Shown piece after piece: positions 1 to 6,280 of a stretch of DNA of 8,220 bases. Below the pieces are notes generated by a model that saw only the letters and a list, made by a program, of their open reading frames with translations, did not search any database and was not told the origin of the DNA. The DNA is from Pseudomonadota bacterium. GTDB lineage: Bacteria; Pseudomonadota; Gammaproteobacteria; SZUA-229. The stretch lies in NCBI GenBank assembly GCA_030673345.1, contig DAOVJH010000046.1, positions 1 to 8,220 of the forward strand, read 5' to 3'. Numbering within the stretch: position 1 is the first letter of the stretch; each line of letters starts with the position of its first letter. The translations under genes and the position numbers were made by a program.

Positions 1-42
1 ACTAGACATATTTTGTTCATATGACTCCCCCTATGATTGGTG

Positions 43-74
43 TTACTCACTAAGTCAGATGACCTGCTGAGTAA
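43..74. repeat. Inverted repeat upstream of the exported hydrolase gene
   Basis: TTACTCA (43-49) and TGAGTAA (68-74) are perfect reverse complements separated by 18 bases. A nested CAG/CTG pair (56-58, 64-66) could extend a hairpin. No T-tract follows, so it does not look like a terminator. It lies 39 bases before the ATG at 114, where a regulator site or a structured leader could sit. The same arm recurs at 1510-1561. The function is inferred only. Confidence 0.45.
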
Positions 75-113
75 TGCATACCTTAAACCAAAAATATTAT
101 AGGAGCAATAAAA

Positions 114-878
114 ATGAAATATACAAAAATAAATATCAAAGTAAAACAGACACTTATATCAGCTCTAATGATAAGTGCAGTAGCAAATGCCTACGCCGGC
201 CTACCCAATCCAGGCATGGCATTTGATCCCAAGCGTACCGCAGTAGTGATAACCGACCCGCAAAATGATTTTCTCAGTGAGAAAGGCGTGACCTGGGGCG
301 TCGTCGGCAAAAGTATTGTAAAAAATAACACCGTCGCAAACATTGAAAGTTTATTCAAAGCGGCGAAGAAAAGTAATGTGCCAGTGTTTGTCTCACCGCA
401 TTACTACTACCCGACTGACCACGGCTGGCATTTTGAGGGGGCCCTGGAGAAGTTGATGCACAGCATCAAGATGTTTGACCGTAAAGACGCCTTGAGCCTG
501 GACGGTTTCAATGATTCAGGCGCTGACTGGTTAGCGAAATACCATCCATATATCAATGACGGAAAAACCGTCATCACCAGCCCGCACAAAGTATACGGTC
601 CGGACACCAATGACCTGGTATTGCAATTGCGTAAACGCGGTATCGATAAAGTGATATTAGCTGGCATGTCCGCCAACCTGTGCGTCGAATCGCATCTTCG
701 CGAATTACTGGAACAGGGTTTTGAGGTGGCCGTTGTTAAAGATGCCACTGCAGGTGCCCAGGTACCGGAAGGTGATGGTTATGAGGCAGCACTGGTTAAC
801 TTCAGATATCTAGCAAACGCTGTTGTTACCACCAAAGATGCCGTTAATGCCATTACCAATAAGACAGCACTTAAGTAA
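114..878 (+). CDS. Exported isochorismatase-family cysteine hydrolase
   Basis: A 254-residue protein of the isochorismatase-like hydrolase superfamily, whose members hydrolyse amide or related bonds with a Cys-Asp-Lys triad. The triad is visible: D48 in ITDPQNDF, K159 in the SPHKVYGPDTNDL stretch, and C190 in GMSANLCVE. Residues 1-28 form a signal peptide (basic start, hydrophobic ISALMISAVA, likely cut after AYA), so the enzyme should act in the periplasm or outside the cell. Most relatives I know of, such as nicotinamidase, are cytoplasmic. AGGAG at 101-105, 8 bases before the ATG, supports this start. The next gene follows after 51 bases with no terminator, so co-transcription is likely. 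The substrate cannot be told from sequence. Nicotinamidase or true isochorismatase activity is possible, but nothing nearby (no NAD or siderophore genes) supports either. Confidence 0.85.
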   Translation: MKYTKINIKVKQTLISALMISAVANAYAGLPNPGMAFDPKRTAVVITDPQNDFLSEKGVTWGVVGKSIVKNNTVANIESLFKAAKKSNVPVFVSPHYYYPTDHGWHFEGALEKLMHSIKMFDRKDALSLDGFNDSGADWLAKYHPYINDGKTVITSPHKVYGPDTNDLVLQLRKRGIDKVILAGMSANLCVESHLRELLEQGFEVAVVKDATAGAQVPEGDGYEAALVNFRYLANAVVTTKDAVNAITNKTALK

Positions 879-929
879 ACCTGAAAGCACAACTTAAATT
901 TAATTCAACGAATAATAAGGAGAACTGAA

Positions 930-1493
930 ATGAATAAAATAATCACAGGCATCTCAACTATCTGCCTTTTTCTTGGCATCTCTTTTAATGCCCTGGCCGA
1001 AGGCAATGGTGGCGGTAAACACTACGTTTTTAATTTGATCGGAACAGGCGCTATGTACACGAGCACAGTTGCCGACATTGATGGCGATGGCATTGATGAT
1101 CCAGCTATATGTTTCGATGTTGATCTGGTCGATGCAAAAAATCAGCAGCTTGTTGGTACAGGCACTGACTGCTTGTCCGATGTAACACCAACAGGTACAG
1201 GCCTCGCGCTGGTTGGTACTACCTTTTTCCATTTGCCTGAAGGCGATCTGGTTGTCCGCGGTAAGACGACCGTACAGCCGGTACTCCAGCCAACAGTAAC
1301 GCCTGCTGGTCAAACGATAACACATACAACTGGCGCAGCGGGAACCGGTAATGCCGTTATCGATGGTACCGGCCGTTTTACAGGTGCAGCAGGTACGGCA
1401 CGATTATCAGGCATGGTTGATCTATCGGGTTTCGCTGGCAATGCCGGCGATCCGATATCATTTGATTGCCTGTTTGTTGTCGACCTGTATTGA
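930..1493 (+). CDS. Exported allene oxide cyclase/dirigent-like barrel protein
   Basis: A 187-residue secreted protein. Residues 1-23 are a signal peptide (MNKII start, hydrophobic ICLFLGISF, cleavage after ALA). The mature part reads as short beta strands with features I associate with the allene oxide cyclase/dirigent barrel: a DVDLVDAKNQQLVGTGTDC segment (64-81), an EGDLVVRG strand (104-111), and the pattern DGTGRFTGAAGTARLSG (145-161), close to the family's G-G-T-G-r-Y-x-g-A-x-G block. DIDGDGIDD (49-57) looks like a calcium-binding loop. Mature cysteines are C61, C81 and C180; a C61-C81 disulfide is plausible. AAGGAG at 917-922 sits 7 bases before the ATG. Bacterial members of this fold mostly lack a known activity, so cyclase function should not be assumed. 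The family assignment rests on pattern recognition; the secretion signal is clearer. Confidence 0.65.
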   Translation: MNKIITGISTICLFLGISFNALAEGNGGGKHYVFNLIGTGAMYTSTVADIDGDGIDDPAICFDVDLVDAKNQQLVGTGTDCLSDVTPTGTGLALVGTTFFHLPEGDLVVRGKTTVQPVLQPTVTPAGQTITHTTGAAGTGNAVIDGTGRFTGAAGTARLSGMVDLSGFAGNAGDPISFDCLFVVDLY

Positions 1494-1509
1494 TACGCAA
1501 TATTCATGA

Positions 1510-1561
1510 TCTGAGTAAAAACATGTATTCAAGATGTTAAACCAAATCGTTCTTACTCAGA
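1510..1561. repeat. Inverted repeat between the barrel-protein and sulfurtransferase genes
   Basis: TCTGAGTAA (1510-1518) and TTACTCAGA (1553-1561) are perfect 9-base reverse complements around a 34-base AT-rich spacer. The core TGAGTAA/TTACTCA is the same as in the repeat at 43-74, with the arms in the opposite order. No T-tract follows, so a terminator is unlikely. It lies between the stop of the barrel-protein gene and the ribosome-binding site of the sulfurtransferase. A regulator-binding site or an mRNA hairpin would both fit. Confidence 0.5.
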
Positions 1562-1589
1562 CCTTACTTACCTAATAGAGGATGAAATC

Positions 1590-2450
1590 ATGTCAAACAA
1601 AATACTATACACACCAAAAGAAGCACAACAACTGGTTAACGAAGGCAAAGCAATAATGATCGATGTACGCGATGCTGAAGATTATGCTGAAGACCATATT
1701 CCTGGAGCCGTTAATATTTCAGATATGTTTTATGAACTGTCGATGACGACCAAAGAAGGTTTGAACGAGATGACCAGCAAGTTCAAAAAACTGTTTTCAG
1801 AAGCAGGCATTACCAAAGATAAACTTGCCATCATCTATGAAGACAACTTGACTACCCGTTATGGCGGCTCATGCCGCGGTTACTTTCAGTTAACTTATAT
1901 GGGCCATGAAAACGTCGGCATCCTGGATGGCGGACTCATAGACTGGAAACGAGATGGTCTGCCAACTGACGATGAAACGATCACACCCGTGCCAACGATA
2001 TTCACACTAAACATCAATGATTCCATCATGGTCACCAAGGATACGATGGCTGAGGCGCTGGGGAATCCAGACATCAAATTACTGGACAACCGCGACAAAG
2101 TTGAATGGATCGGCGAAAGCTCATCACCTTACGGTGTCGACTTTGCACCACGTAAAGGCCGTATCCCCGGCGCACAATGGATAGAGTGGTATAACTTCAT
2201 GGAAAATGATGATAGCGGTTATATCTCACATTTCAAATCACCAGAAGCTATCCGCAAAATATGTGCAGAAATGGGTTTGCAACCAGAAGATAACATCATT
2301 ATCTATTGCTTCAAAGGTGCACGCGCTGCAAACACCTACGTCGCTTTGAAGATGGCCGGCTTTAAGAGTATCCGTAACTACTATGGATCATGGAATGAAT
2401 GGTCACGTGATATGTCCCTGCCAATTGATGACAAGGTTCTTGCTGCCTGA
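1590..2450 (+). CDS. Two-domain rhodanese-type sulfurtransferase
   Basis: A 286-residue thiosulfate/3-mercaptopyruvate sulfurtransferase-family protein, which moves sulfane sulfur onto an acceptor through a cysteine persulfide. It has two rhodanese domains, roughly residues 5-127 and 145-280. The C-terminal domain carries the active-site loop CFKGAR (240-245) after IIY, with C240 catalytic, and ends in the family's GSWNEW block (266-271). The N-terminal domain keeps the fold motifs (IDVRDAEDY, HIPGAVNI, LDGG) but has E84 where the catalytic Cys would align, as in the inactive first domain of rhodaneses. K242 in the loop recalls thiosulfate-type CRKG loops more than mercaptopyruvate-type CGSG loops, but donor preference is inference. 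No signal peptide, so cytoplasmic. GAGGA at 1578-1582 supports the start. The terminator at 2486 ends the unit. Confidence 0.92.
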   Translation: MSNKILYTPKEAQQLVNEGKAIMIDVRDAEDYAEDHIPGAVNISDMFYELSMTTKEGLNEMTSKFKKLFSEAGITKDKLAIIYEDNLTTRYGGSCRGYFQLTYMGHENVGILDGGLIDWKRDGLPTDDETITPVPTIFTLNINDSIMVTKDTMAEALGNPDIKLLDNRDKVEWIGESSSPYGVDFAPRKGRIPGAQWIEWYNFMENDDSGYISHFKSPEAIRKICAEMGLQPEDNIIIYCFKGARAANTYVALKMAGFKSIRNYYGSWNEWSRDMSLPIDDKVLAA

Positions 2451-2485
2451 CTCATCACTATCAGAAATCATAATAATGATCGAAG

Positions 2486-2519
2486 GTGCCGGAGCAATTT
2501 AAATTACTCCGGCACTTTT
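2486..2519 (+). terminator. Intrinsic terminator after the sulfurtransferase gene
   Basis: A perfect 9-bp GC-rich stem, GTGCCGGAG (2486-2494) with CTCCGGCAC (2507-2515), has a 12-base AT-rich loop and is followed by TTTT (2516-2519). It begins 35 bases after the stop. On the minus strand the stem is followed by CTTCG, so it is a poor terminator for the converging genes. Confidence 0.88.
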
Positions 2520-2608
2520 ATCCAATCAATAACTCTGAATACCTCATAGCGTAGCCACTATACAGGTCAGCTTACGGCCAGAAGGGGAATATTGAACACT
2601 TATGTCTT

Positions 2609-2628
2609 CTTTGGCTCATTAGCCGAAG
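2609..2628. repeat. Small hairpin downstream of the phosphorylase gene
   Basis: CTTTGGCT (2609-2616) and AGCCGAAG (2621-2628) form an 8-bp stem with one G-U pair and a CATT loop. It lies 36 bases past the stop of the minus-strand phosphorylase gene. Neither strand has an immediate T-run, so it could be a weak terminator or an mRNA 3'-end stabiliser. I see nothing else in 2520-2663. Confidence 0.35.
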
Positions 2629-2663
2629 CAAGTTTTGAATTATTAGAGGACCGTTACACTTAC

Positions 2664-3434
2664 CTATTTCAAAAGCGAAGCAACGTTATAAATAATTTTT
2701 TCCGTTGTTCTGTTACCCTCTGAAATCCGCTGCTTTATCTCATCCATAGAAATTATCTCAGGTTCTGTATCCTTATCGCCTGCCTTGCCAGCTGCCCAGT
2801 TAACGACCAGCGATAGTGTTGCGTATTTCATTTCCAGTTCACGGGCAAATGCAGCCTCAGGCATTGCAGTCATTCCGACGATGTCACAGCCATCACGTTC
2901 CATCCGCCTGATCTCAGCGATTGTTTCAAGACGCGGCCCCTGGGTTACACCATAAGTTGCACTGGTTTCATAATCACAGGATTCTTCTTCTAACGCGGTG
3001 ACAAGTTTATTGCTCAATGCCTCATCAAACGGATAACTGAAATCGATATGCTGTACTTCTTTATCGTTGCTGTCGTTGTACGTGTGCATACGGCCATGGG
3101 TATAGTCGATTATCTGGTCTGGCACCACCCATTTCATCGGTGACATCTTTTCAGTGATGCCGCCTACCGCGGTGATAGCGATGATATGCGTCACATCCAG
3201 TATCTTTAATACAAACATATTTGCTTTGTAATTGATCTGGTGTGGCGCTATGTGATGAGAGACCCCATGACGGTTAAAGTAAACCACTTCGAGACCGTTT
3301 ATCTCACCGGTAACAAAGTTATCTGAGGGCTGACCAAAAGGTGTCCGTATACGCTCTTCAGAGATCATCGAGAGGCTGTCGATCTCTTTGAGCAAGCTTC
3401 CGCCAATTATTGCTAGTTTCACGTTTTTTTCCAT
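2664..3434 (-). CDS. S-methyl-5'-thioinosine phosphorylase (MTAP/PNP family)
   Basis: A 256-residue purine-nucleoside phosphorylase of the MTAP group. It splits a methylthio-nucleoside with phosphate into methylthioribose-1-phosphate and free base. Visible family motifs are LAIIGGS (7-13, phosphate loop), NRHG (54-57), HQINYKAN (65-72) and GMTAMPEAAFARE (187-199). The base-recognition position has N212 in VVNWAAG, where adenine-specific MTAP has Asp. Asn there is typical of 6-oxopurine enzymes and matches the Pseudomonas PA3004-type methylthioinosine phosphorylase, so hypoxanthine is the likely released base. The upstream neighbour, 35 bases away, is hypoxanthine phosphoribosyltransferase, which fits. 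No clear Shine-Dalgarno precedes the ATG at 3434. A GTG at 3422 would give the more canonical start V-K-L-A-I-I-G-G and is a real alternative. MTA phosphorylase is the less likely reading. Confidence 0.85.
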   Translation of the reverse strand: MEKNVKLAIIGGSLLKEIDSLSMISEERIRTPFGQPSDNFVTGEINGLEVVYFNRHGVSHHIAPHQINYKANMFVLKILDVTHIIAITAVGGITEKMSPMKWVVPDQIIDYTHGRMHTYNDSNDKEVQHIDFSYPFDEALSNKLVTALEEESCDYETSATYGVTQGPRLETIAEIRRMERDGCDIVGMTAMPEAAFARELEMKYATLSLVVNWAAGKAGDKDTEPEIISMDEIKQRISEGNRTTEKIIYNVASLLK

Positions 3435-3449
3435 CGACCAGGTTGGGAT

Positions 3450-3464
3450 AACCGGAGGCCGGTT
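3450..3464. repeat. Intercistronic hairpin between hpt and the phosphorylase gene
   Basis: AACCGG (3450-3455) and CCGGTT (3459-3464) form a perfect 6-bp stem with a 3-base loop. It lies in the 35-base gap, starting 15 bases before the phosphorylase ATG in transcript terms. There is no T-run, so it is not a terminator. It may affect translation or mRNA decay between the two genes; this is inference. Confidence 0.4.
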
Positions 3465-3469
3465 TAAGA

Positions 3470-4006
3470 TTACTCTATCAGGCTTTCATCCAGTGCATAA
3501 ATCGAATCAAGCTGTCGGTACTTTCCGTCATAGTCCATTCCAAAACCGAACACATAACGATCTTCTACGTGAAGCGCGATATTATCGGTCAATTTTTCAT
3601 CGACACATCGGTCATGCTTTTTCCTTAACAGGACAGCTGATACTATCTTGCTGGCGCCCTGCAGCTCACAATACTGTACGATAGACTGAAGTGTCTGCCC
3701 TTCATCCAGGATATCATCAAGCACCAGTACTGTCCGGCCAGCAAGTGATGTCACGGGATAAGCTTTCCATTTCAGTTCGCTACCCGTGGTCTTATTATCG
3801 TACCGGGTGGCATGGATATAATCAATTTCCAGCATGCACCGCAGCTTGGGAATCAGCTGCCCGGAGAAAACAAGCCCGCCTTGCATCACACATAAGACGA
3901 CCGGTGTCTCGTTCTCTAACTGCCGATTGAGTTTGTCAGCCAGTCTCTCTAACGCACTGGTTATTTCAGCATTATCAAATACTAGCTTGCAGTTATCCGG
4001 TAGCAT
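3470..4006 (-). CDS. hpt: Hypoxanthine(-guanine) phosphoribosyltransferase
   Basis: A 178-residue type I phosphoribosyltransferase, cytoplasmic, converting hypoxanthine (and usually guanine) plus PRPP to IMP (GMP). The PRPP-binding signature VLVLDDILDEGQT is at 93-105, with D97-D98 the acidic pair. CVMQGGLVFSGQL (39-51) is the N-terminal substrate loop, and YVFGFGMDYDGKYRQLDSIY (151-170) contains the purine-binding and flexible C-terminal elements of HPRT. Length is normal for the family. It lies 23 bases after the DsrE-family gene and 35 bases before the methylthioinosine phosphorylase, in one orientation. This links it to reuse of hypoxanthine from methylthioadenosine-derived methylthioinosine. 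The Shine-Dalgarno before the ATG at 4006 is weak, suggesting coupling to upstream translation. Xanthine-guanine preference cannot be fully excluded. Confidence 0.93.
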   Translation of the reverse strand: MLPDNCKLVFDNAEITSALERLADKLNRQLENETPVVLCVMQGGLVFSGQLIPKLRCMLEIDYIHATRYDNKTTGSELKWKAYPVTSLAGRTVLVLDDILDEGQTLQSIVQYCELQGASKIVSAVLLRKKHDRCVDEKLTDNIALHVEDRYVFGFGMDYDGKYRQLDSIYALDESLIE

Positions 4007-4029
4007 AGATGTTCGTTAGCTCTATTGCT

Positions 4030-4401
4030 TCAGTAAGTAAACGTTACGGTGTTTTCGTCCATCGCTTCACCGATAACATGAGCAGCACCGACTCTTTCTT
4101 CGACCTCTTCGATCATGTCTTTACCCGCCATCTCTAACGAGGTATTACATGCCTTAAAGGAAACCCCTGCCTGGTGAGCCTCTTTTATGATGTCATAGAG
4201 TGTGCGATGTGTTTCCAGGTTGACCTCTGCCTTTTCAGCATTATCGCCGATTGCCAGTTGCCCTGAAAGCCCGGTAAGTACCACTTCAACTTCATATGAT
4301 AAAGCCGCCGCTATCGTTGCCTGAAACAGTGGTGCATAGCAGCCTTCAGGGTTTGCCGGATCAGAATTTGACATAATAATTAACAGTTTTTTCTTATTCA
4401 T
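4030..4401 (-). CDS. DsrE/DsrF-family small sulfur-relay-like protein
   Basis: A 123-residue single-domain cytoplasmic protein of the DsrE/DsrF-like fold. It begins with a beta strand and turn (KKLLIIMSNSDPANP, 4-18), followed by an ATIAAALSYEVEVVLTG helix-strand unit (28-44). The conserved-cysteine region is GVSFKACNTSL (79-89). C85 sits where DsrE/TusD-type proteins carry the persulfide-accepting cysteine; C21 is a second cysteine near the N-terminus. Such proteins often shuttle sulfur or bind small ligands, but many are uncharacterised. No partner subunit of a DsrEFH or TusBCD set is adjacent, so this is a stand-alone member. It lies between nagZ (92-base gap) and hpt (23-base gap). The ATG at 4401 lacks a strong ribosome-binding site. 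A link to the sulfurtransferase at 1590-2450 is possible but speculative. Confidence 0.8.
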   Translation of the reverse strand: MNKKKLLIIMSNSDPANPEGCYAPLFQATIAAALSYEVEVVLTGLSGQLAIGDNAEKAEVNLETHRTLYDIIKEAHQAGVSFKACNTSLEMAGKDMIEEVEERVGAAHVIGEAMDENTVTFTY

Positions 4402-4476
4402 AATGTTTTCATGTGTTAGAGATATATTCAGGATAACAGTAATTGATCACGTAAAGGTTTTTGTAATCTTTAACTT

Positions 4477-4496
4477 TTGTTTTTCATTGTTTTTCA
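4477..4496. repeat. Tandem 10-base repeat over the nagZ stop codon
   Basis: TTGTTTTTCA occurs twice back to back (4477-4486 and 4487-4496). On the minus strand this reads TGAAAAACAA twice, and the first TGA read is the nagZ stop codon (4494-4496). The unit was probably duplicated by slippage in an A-rich stretch. It has no evident function. Confidence 0.6.
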
Positions 4497-5540
4497 GACA
4501 TCCAGCTCGAGTTCCGGTGATTCATTCAACGCAACGATCTGAGAAGAAACTTGCTGCCAGTGTTCGTTCTGTTTTAGCTGTGCCCAGCTAATGTCACGTT
4601 CACCATGCATTCTGACCAGTCGAAGTTGTGATGTTGGATTTGAATAACCCCTAATATACTCAGCCGCTTCAATTGCGCCATCGAGATGATTGCACACCAG
4701 GGCCATATCACAACCTGCTGTCAGGGCAGCATCTGCTCGTTCACCAAAACCACCCACTACACCGGCAGCCTCCATCGATAGGTCATCACTGAAAACAACA
4801 CCCTGAAAACCAAGCCGCTGACGTAATATATTTTCTATCCAGAATGATGAATACCCTGCTGGTTTATCATCGACCTTATCGTAGATAACATGTGCAGGCA
4901 TGATCGCAGCCAGCTTGTTTTCTATCATGTTTTCAAATGGCACGATATCGGTGCGCAATAATTCTTCGAGCTCACGGTGATCTACCGGCATCGCTACATG
5001 AGAATCTTCAACCACGCCGCCATGCCCGGGGAAATGCTTACCTACTGCCTGCATACCCGCTTTATTCATACCATGCATAAAGGCATAAGCCAATGTAGCG
5101 ACTGTTGCCGGCTTACTATGGAACGCACGATCACCGATGACCCCACTCAAACCATGCGCCAGATCCAGCACCGGTGCAAAACTAAAATCTATACCGCAGG
5201 CACGTAGTTCAACAGCCATTAACCAGCCTGCATCTTCCGCTAACTGGCGGCTTGTCTGCAGATCATTCTTTGCCGTCTTCGCATAAATAGCGGCCGCTGG
5301 TATCTTGCTAAAACCTTCATGGAAACGCTGTACCCGCCCACCTTCATGGTCAACTGCAACAAGAATCTTAGGTGATTTCAAATTGTGAATCTGTTCGACC
5401 AGATCCGTTATCTGTTCGACTGATTCAAAATTTCGTGTAAACAGGATAACGCCACCCACTTCTGGCTGGCGTAATAAATCTTTTTCAGTTTCGCCGATGG
5501 ATGTACCTTCCAGATCAACCATCAATGGGCCAAGGGTCAT
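4494..5540 (-). CDS. nagZ: Beta-N-acetylhexosaminidase, peptidoglycan recycling
   Basis: A 348-residue glycoside hydrolase family 3 enzyme, cytoplasmic. It removes N-acetylglucosamine from GlcNAc-anhydroMurNAc peptides during cell-wall recycling. In AmpC-encoding bacteria its products also signal beta-lactamase induction. Motifs seen are GPLMVDLEG (4-12), VGGVILFTRN (28-37), VDHEGGRVQR (63-72), and KHFPGHGGVVEDSH (168-181), whose D179/H181 is the family's acid-base dyad. VVFSDDLSM (248-256) places the nucleophile at D252. No signal peptide, as expected. Length is near the usual 335-345. The ATG at 5540 fits the family N-terminus, and an AGG lies about 10 bases upstream. It stands between yqiA and the DsrE-family gene, with hpt and the phosphorylase further down, so it is probably part of a minus-strand operon. 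AmpC regulation cannot be judged here. Confidence 0.96.
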   Translation of the reverse strand: MTLGPLMVDLEGTSIGETEKDLLRQPEVGGVILFTRNFESVEQITDLVEQIHNLKSPKILVAVDHEGGRVQRFHEGFSKIPAAAIYAKTAKNDLQTSRQLAEDAGWLMAVELRACGIDFSFAPVLDLAHGLSGVIGDRAFHSKPATVATLAYAFMHGMNKAGMQAVGKHFPGHGGVVEDSHVAMPVDHRELEELLRTDIVPFENMIENKLAAIMPAHVIYDKVDDKPAGYSSFWIENILRQRLGFQGVVFSDDLSMEAAGVVGGFGERADAALTAGCDMALVCNHLDGAIEAAEYIRGYSNPTSQLRLVRMHGERDISWAQLKQNEHWQQVSSQIVALNESPELELDV

Positions 5541-5634
5541 TGAGAATACCTAATAAAACTAACGTTCAAAAAAACAACAATACTTACCGCAGAGACAAGG
5601 AATAATAGCCTAGAAACATCCTAAACAAAATCTA

Positions 5635-6225
5635 TCACTTCAGTATTTTACTAAACTGCATTATTTTAGGGATAAAACGTTGCAGATCAACAAATGAATG
5701 ATCACCGCCCTGTTCGATAATACAGTGGCTATCTCTATACTTTGATTCCGCTTCACGATAATCCAGCGTTTCATCCCCGGTCTGCAACAAGACCAGATAG
5801 CGTTCGGCTTCTGTGATCGCTTCTACCTTCATATCTTCCAGCTGCTGGATATGTGACTCATCAAACTCCCAGCATCCCTCATCAAAGTAAAACTTGTTCT
5901 CACCGAGAAAGGCCCTCAATGTTTCATAAGGTTTTACCGAGGGATTAATCAGCGTTGCAGTACCTGAGTACTTCTCAGCGAGATAGGTCGCGTAATAACC
6001 GCCGAGTGAACTGCCAACAAAATTCAGTTGATGATCTTCCAGTGTTTCTTCGACCAGTTGTTCGAGGAACAGCCTTGCCTCTTCAGGCACAGCGGGTATC
6101 TGAGGACAGAGTAATTGATCCAGACAATTGTTGTCAGACATATGCCGAGTGACCAGTTGCGCCTTATGTGATTCTGGCGAACTATTGAAACCGTGCAGAT
6201 AAAGTAATTTTTGGGTTTTTAACAT
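5635..6225 (-). CDS. yqiA: YqiA-like alpha/beta-hydrolase esterase
   Basis: A 196-residue esterase of the YqiA/UPF0227 family, cytoplasmic. Family members hydrolyse short acyl esters in vitro, and their physiological substrate is unclear. The alpha/beta-hydrolase elements are present: LYLHGFNSSPES (8-19) with the oxyanion loop, the nucleophile elbow GSSLGG (71-76) with S73, D151 in TGDETLDY, and H176 in GGDHSF. The frame is open back to an ATG at 6300, but that codon lies in the loop of the upstream terminator (6281-6313), and the extra 25 residues do not resemble the family. The start at 6225 gives the normal MLKTQKLLYLHGF beginning. An ATG at 6270 is a less likely middle choice. GGAGG about 22 bases before 6225 is too distant to be a classical Shine-Dalgarno. 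A 94-base gap precedes nagZ. Confidence 0.88.
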   Translation of the reverse strand: MLKTQKLLYLHGFNSSPESHKAQLVTRHMSDNNCLDQLLCPQIPAVPEEARLFLEQLVEETLEDHQLNFVGSSLGGYYATYLAEKYSGTATLINPSVKPYETLRAFLGENKFYFDEGCWEFDESHIQQLEDMKVEAITEAERYLVLLQTGDETLDYREAESKYRDSHCIIEQGGDHSFVDLQRFIPKIMQFSKILK

Positions 6226-6263
6226 AATATTCGCACCGCCGTCCCTGCCTCCTTGCGATATAC

Positions 6264-6279
6264 TATCCATCCCTGGATA
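6264..6279. repeat. Small hairpin in the yqiA leader
   Basis: TATCCA (6264-6269) and TGGATA (6274-6279) are perfect arms. In the yqiA transcript the loop reads GGGA, a GNRA-type tetraloop. It lies between the upstream gene's terminator and the yqiA start. It may be incidental. Confidence 0.3.
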
Positions 6280-6280
6280 T

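Noticed and set aside
32..37. TATGAT as a -10 box for the hydrolase gene
   Set aside because: No acceptable -35 hexamer lies 16-18 bases upstream; TTGTTC is only 13 bases away.
114..878. Siderophore isochorismatase (EntB-like) or NAD-salvage nicotinamidase
   Set aside because: There is no aryl-carrier domain, no siderophore or NAD genes nearby, and the signal peptide does not fit a cytoplasmic role.
954..1507. Minus-strand open frames opposite the barrel-protein gene
   Set aside because: The plus-strand gene has a signal peptide, a good ribosome-binding site and domain-like patterns; the opposite frames have none.
1510..1561. Terminator between the barrel-protein and sulfurtransferase genes
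   Set aside because: The loop is 34 bases, the stem is AT-rich and no T-tract follows.
2486..2519. Bidirectional terminator serving both converging gene sets
   Set aside because: On the minus strand the stem is followed by CTTCG with no T-run, so only the plus-strand direction is supported.
114..2519. An undescribed defence or toxin system in the plus-strand cluster
   Set aside because: None of the three genes has a nuclease, toxin, immunity or mobile-element signature; two are exported and one is an ordinary sulfurtransferase.
3388..4019. Plus-strand open frames opposite the hpt and phosphorylase genes
   Set aside because: They lie antisense to two well-matched enzyme genes, show no recognisable domain, have low-complexity composition and lack ribosome-binding sites.
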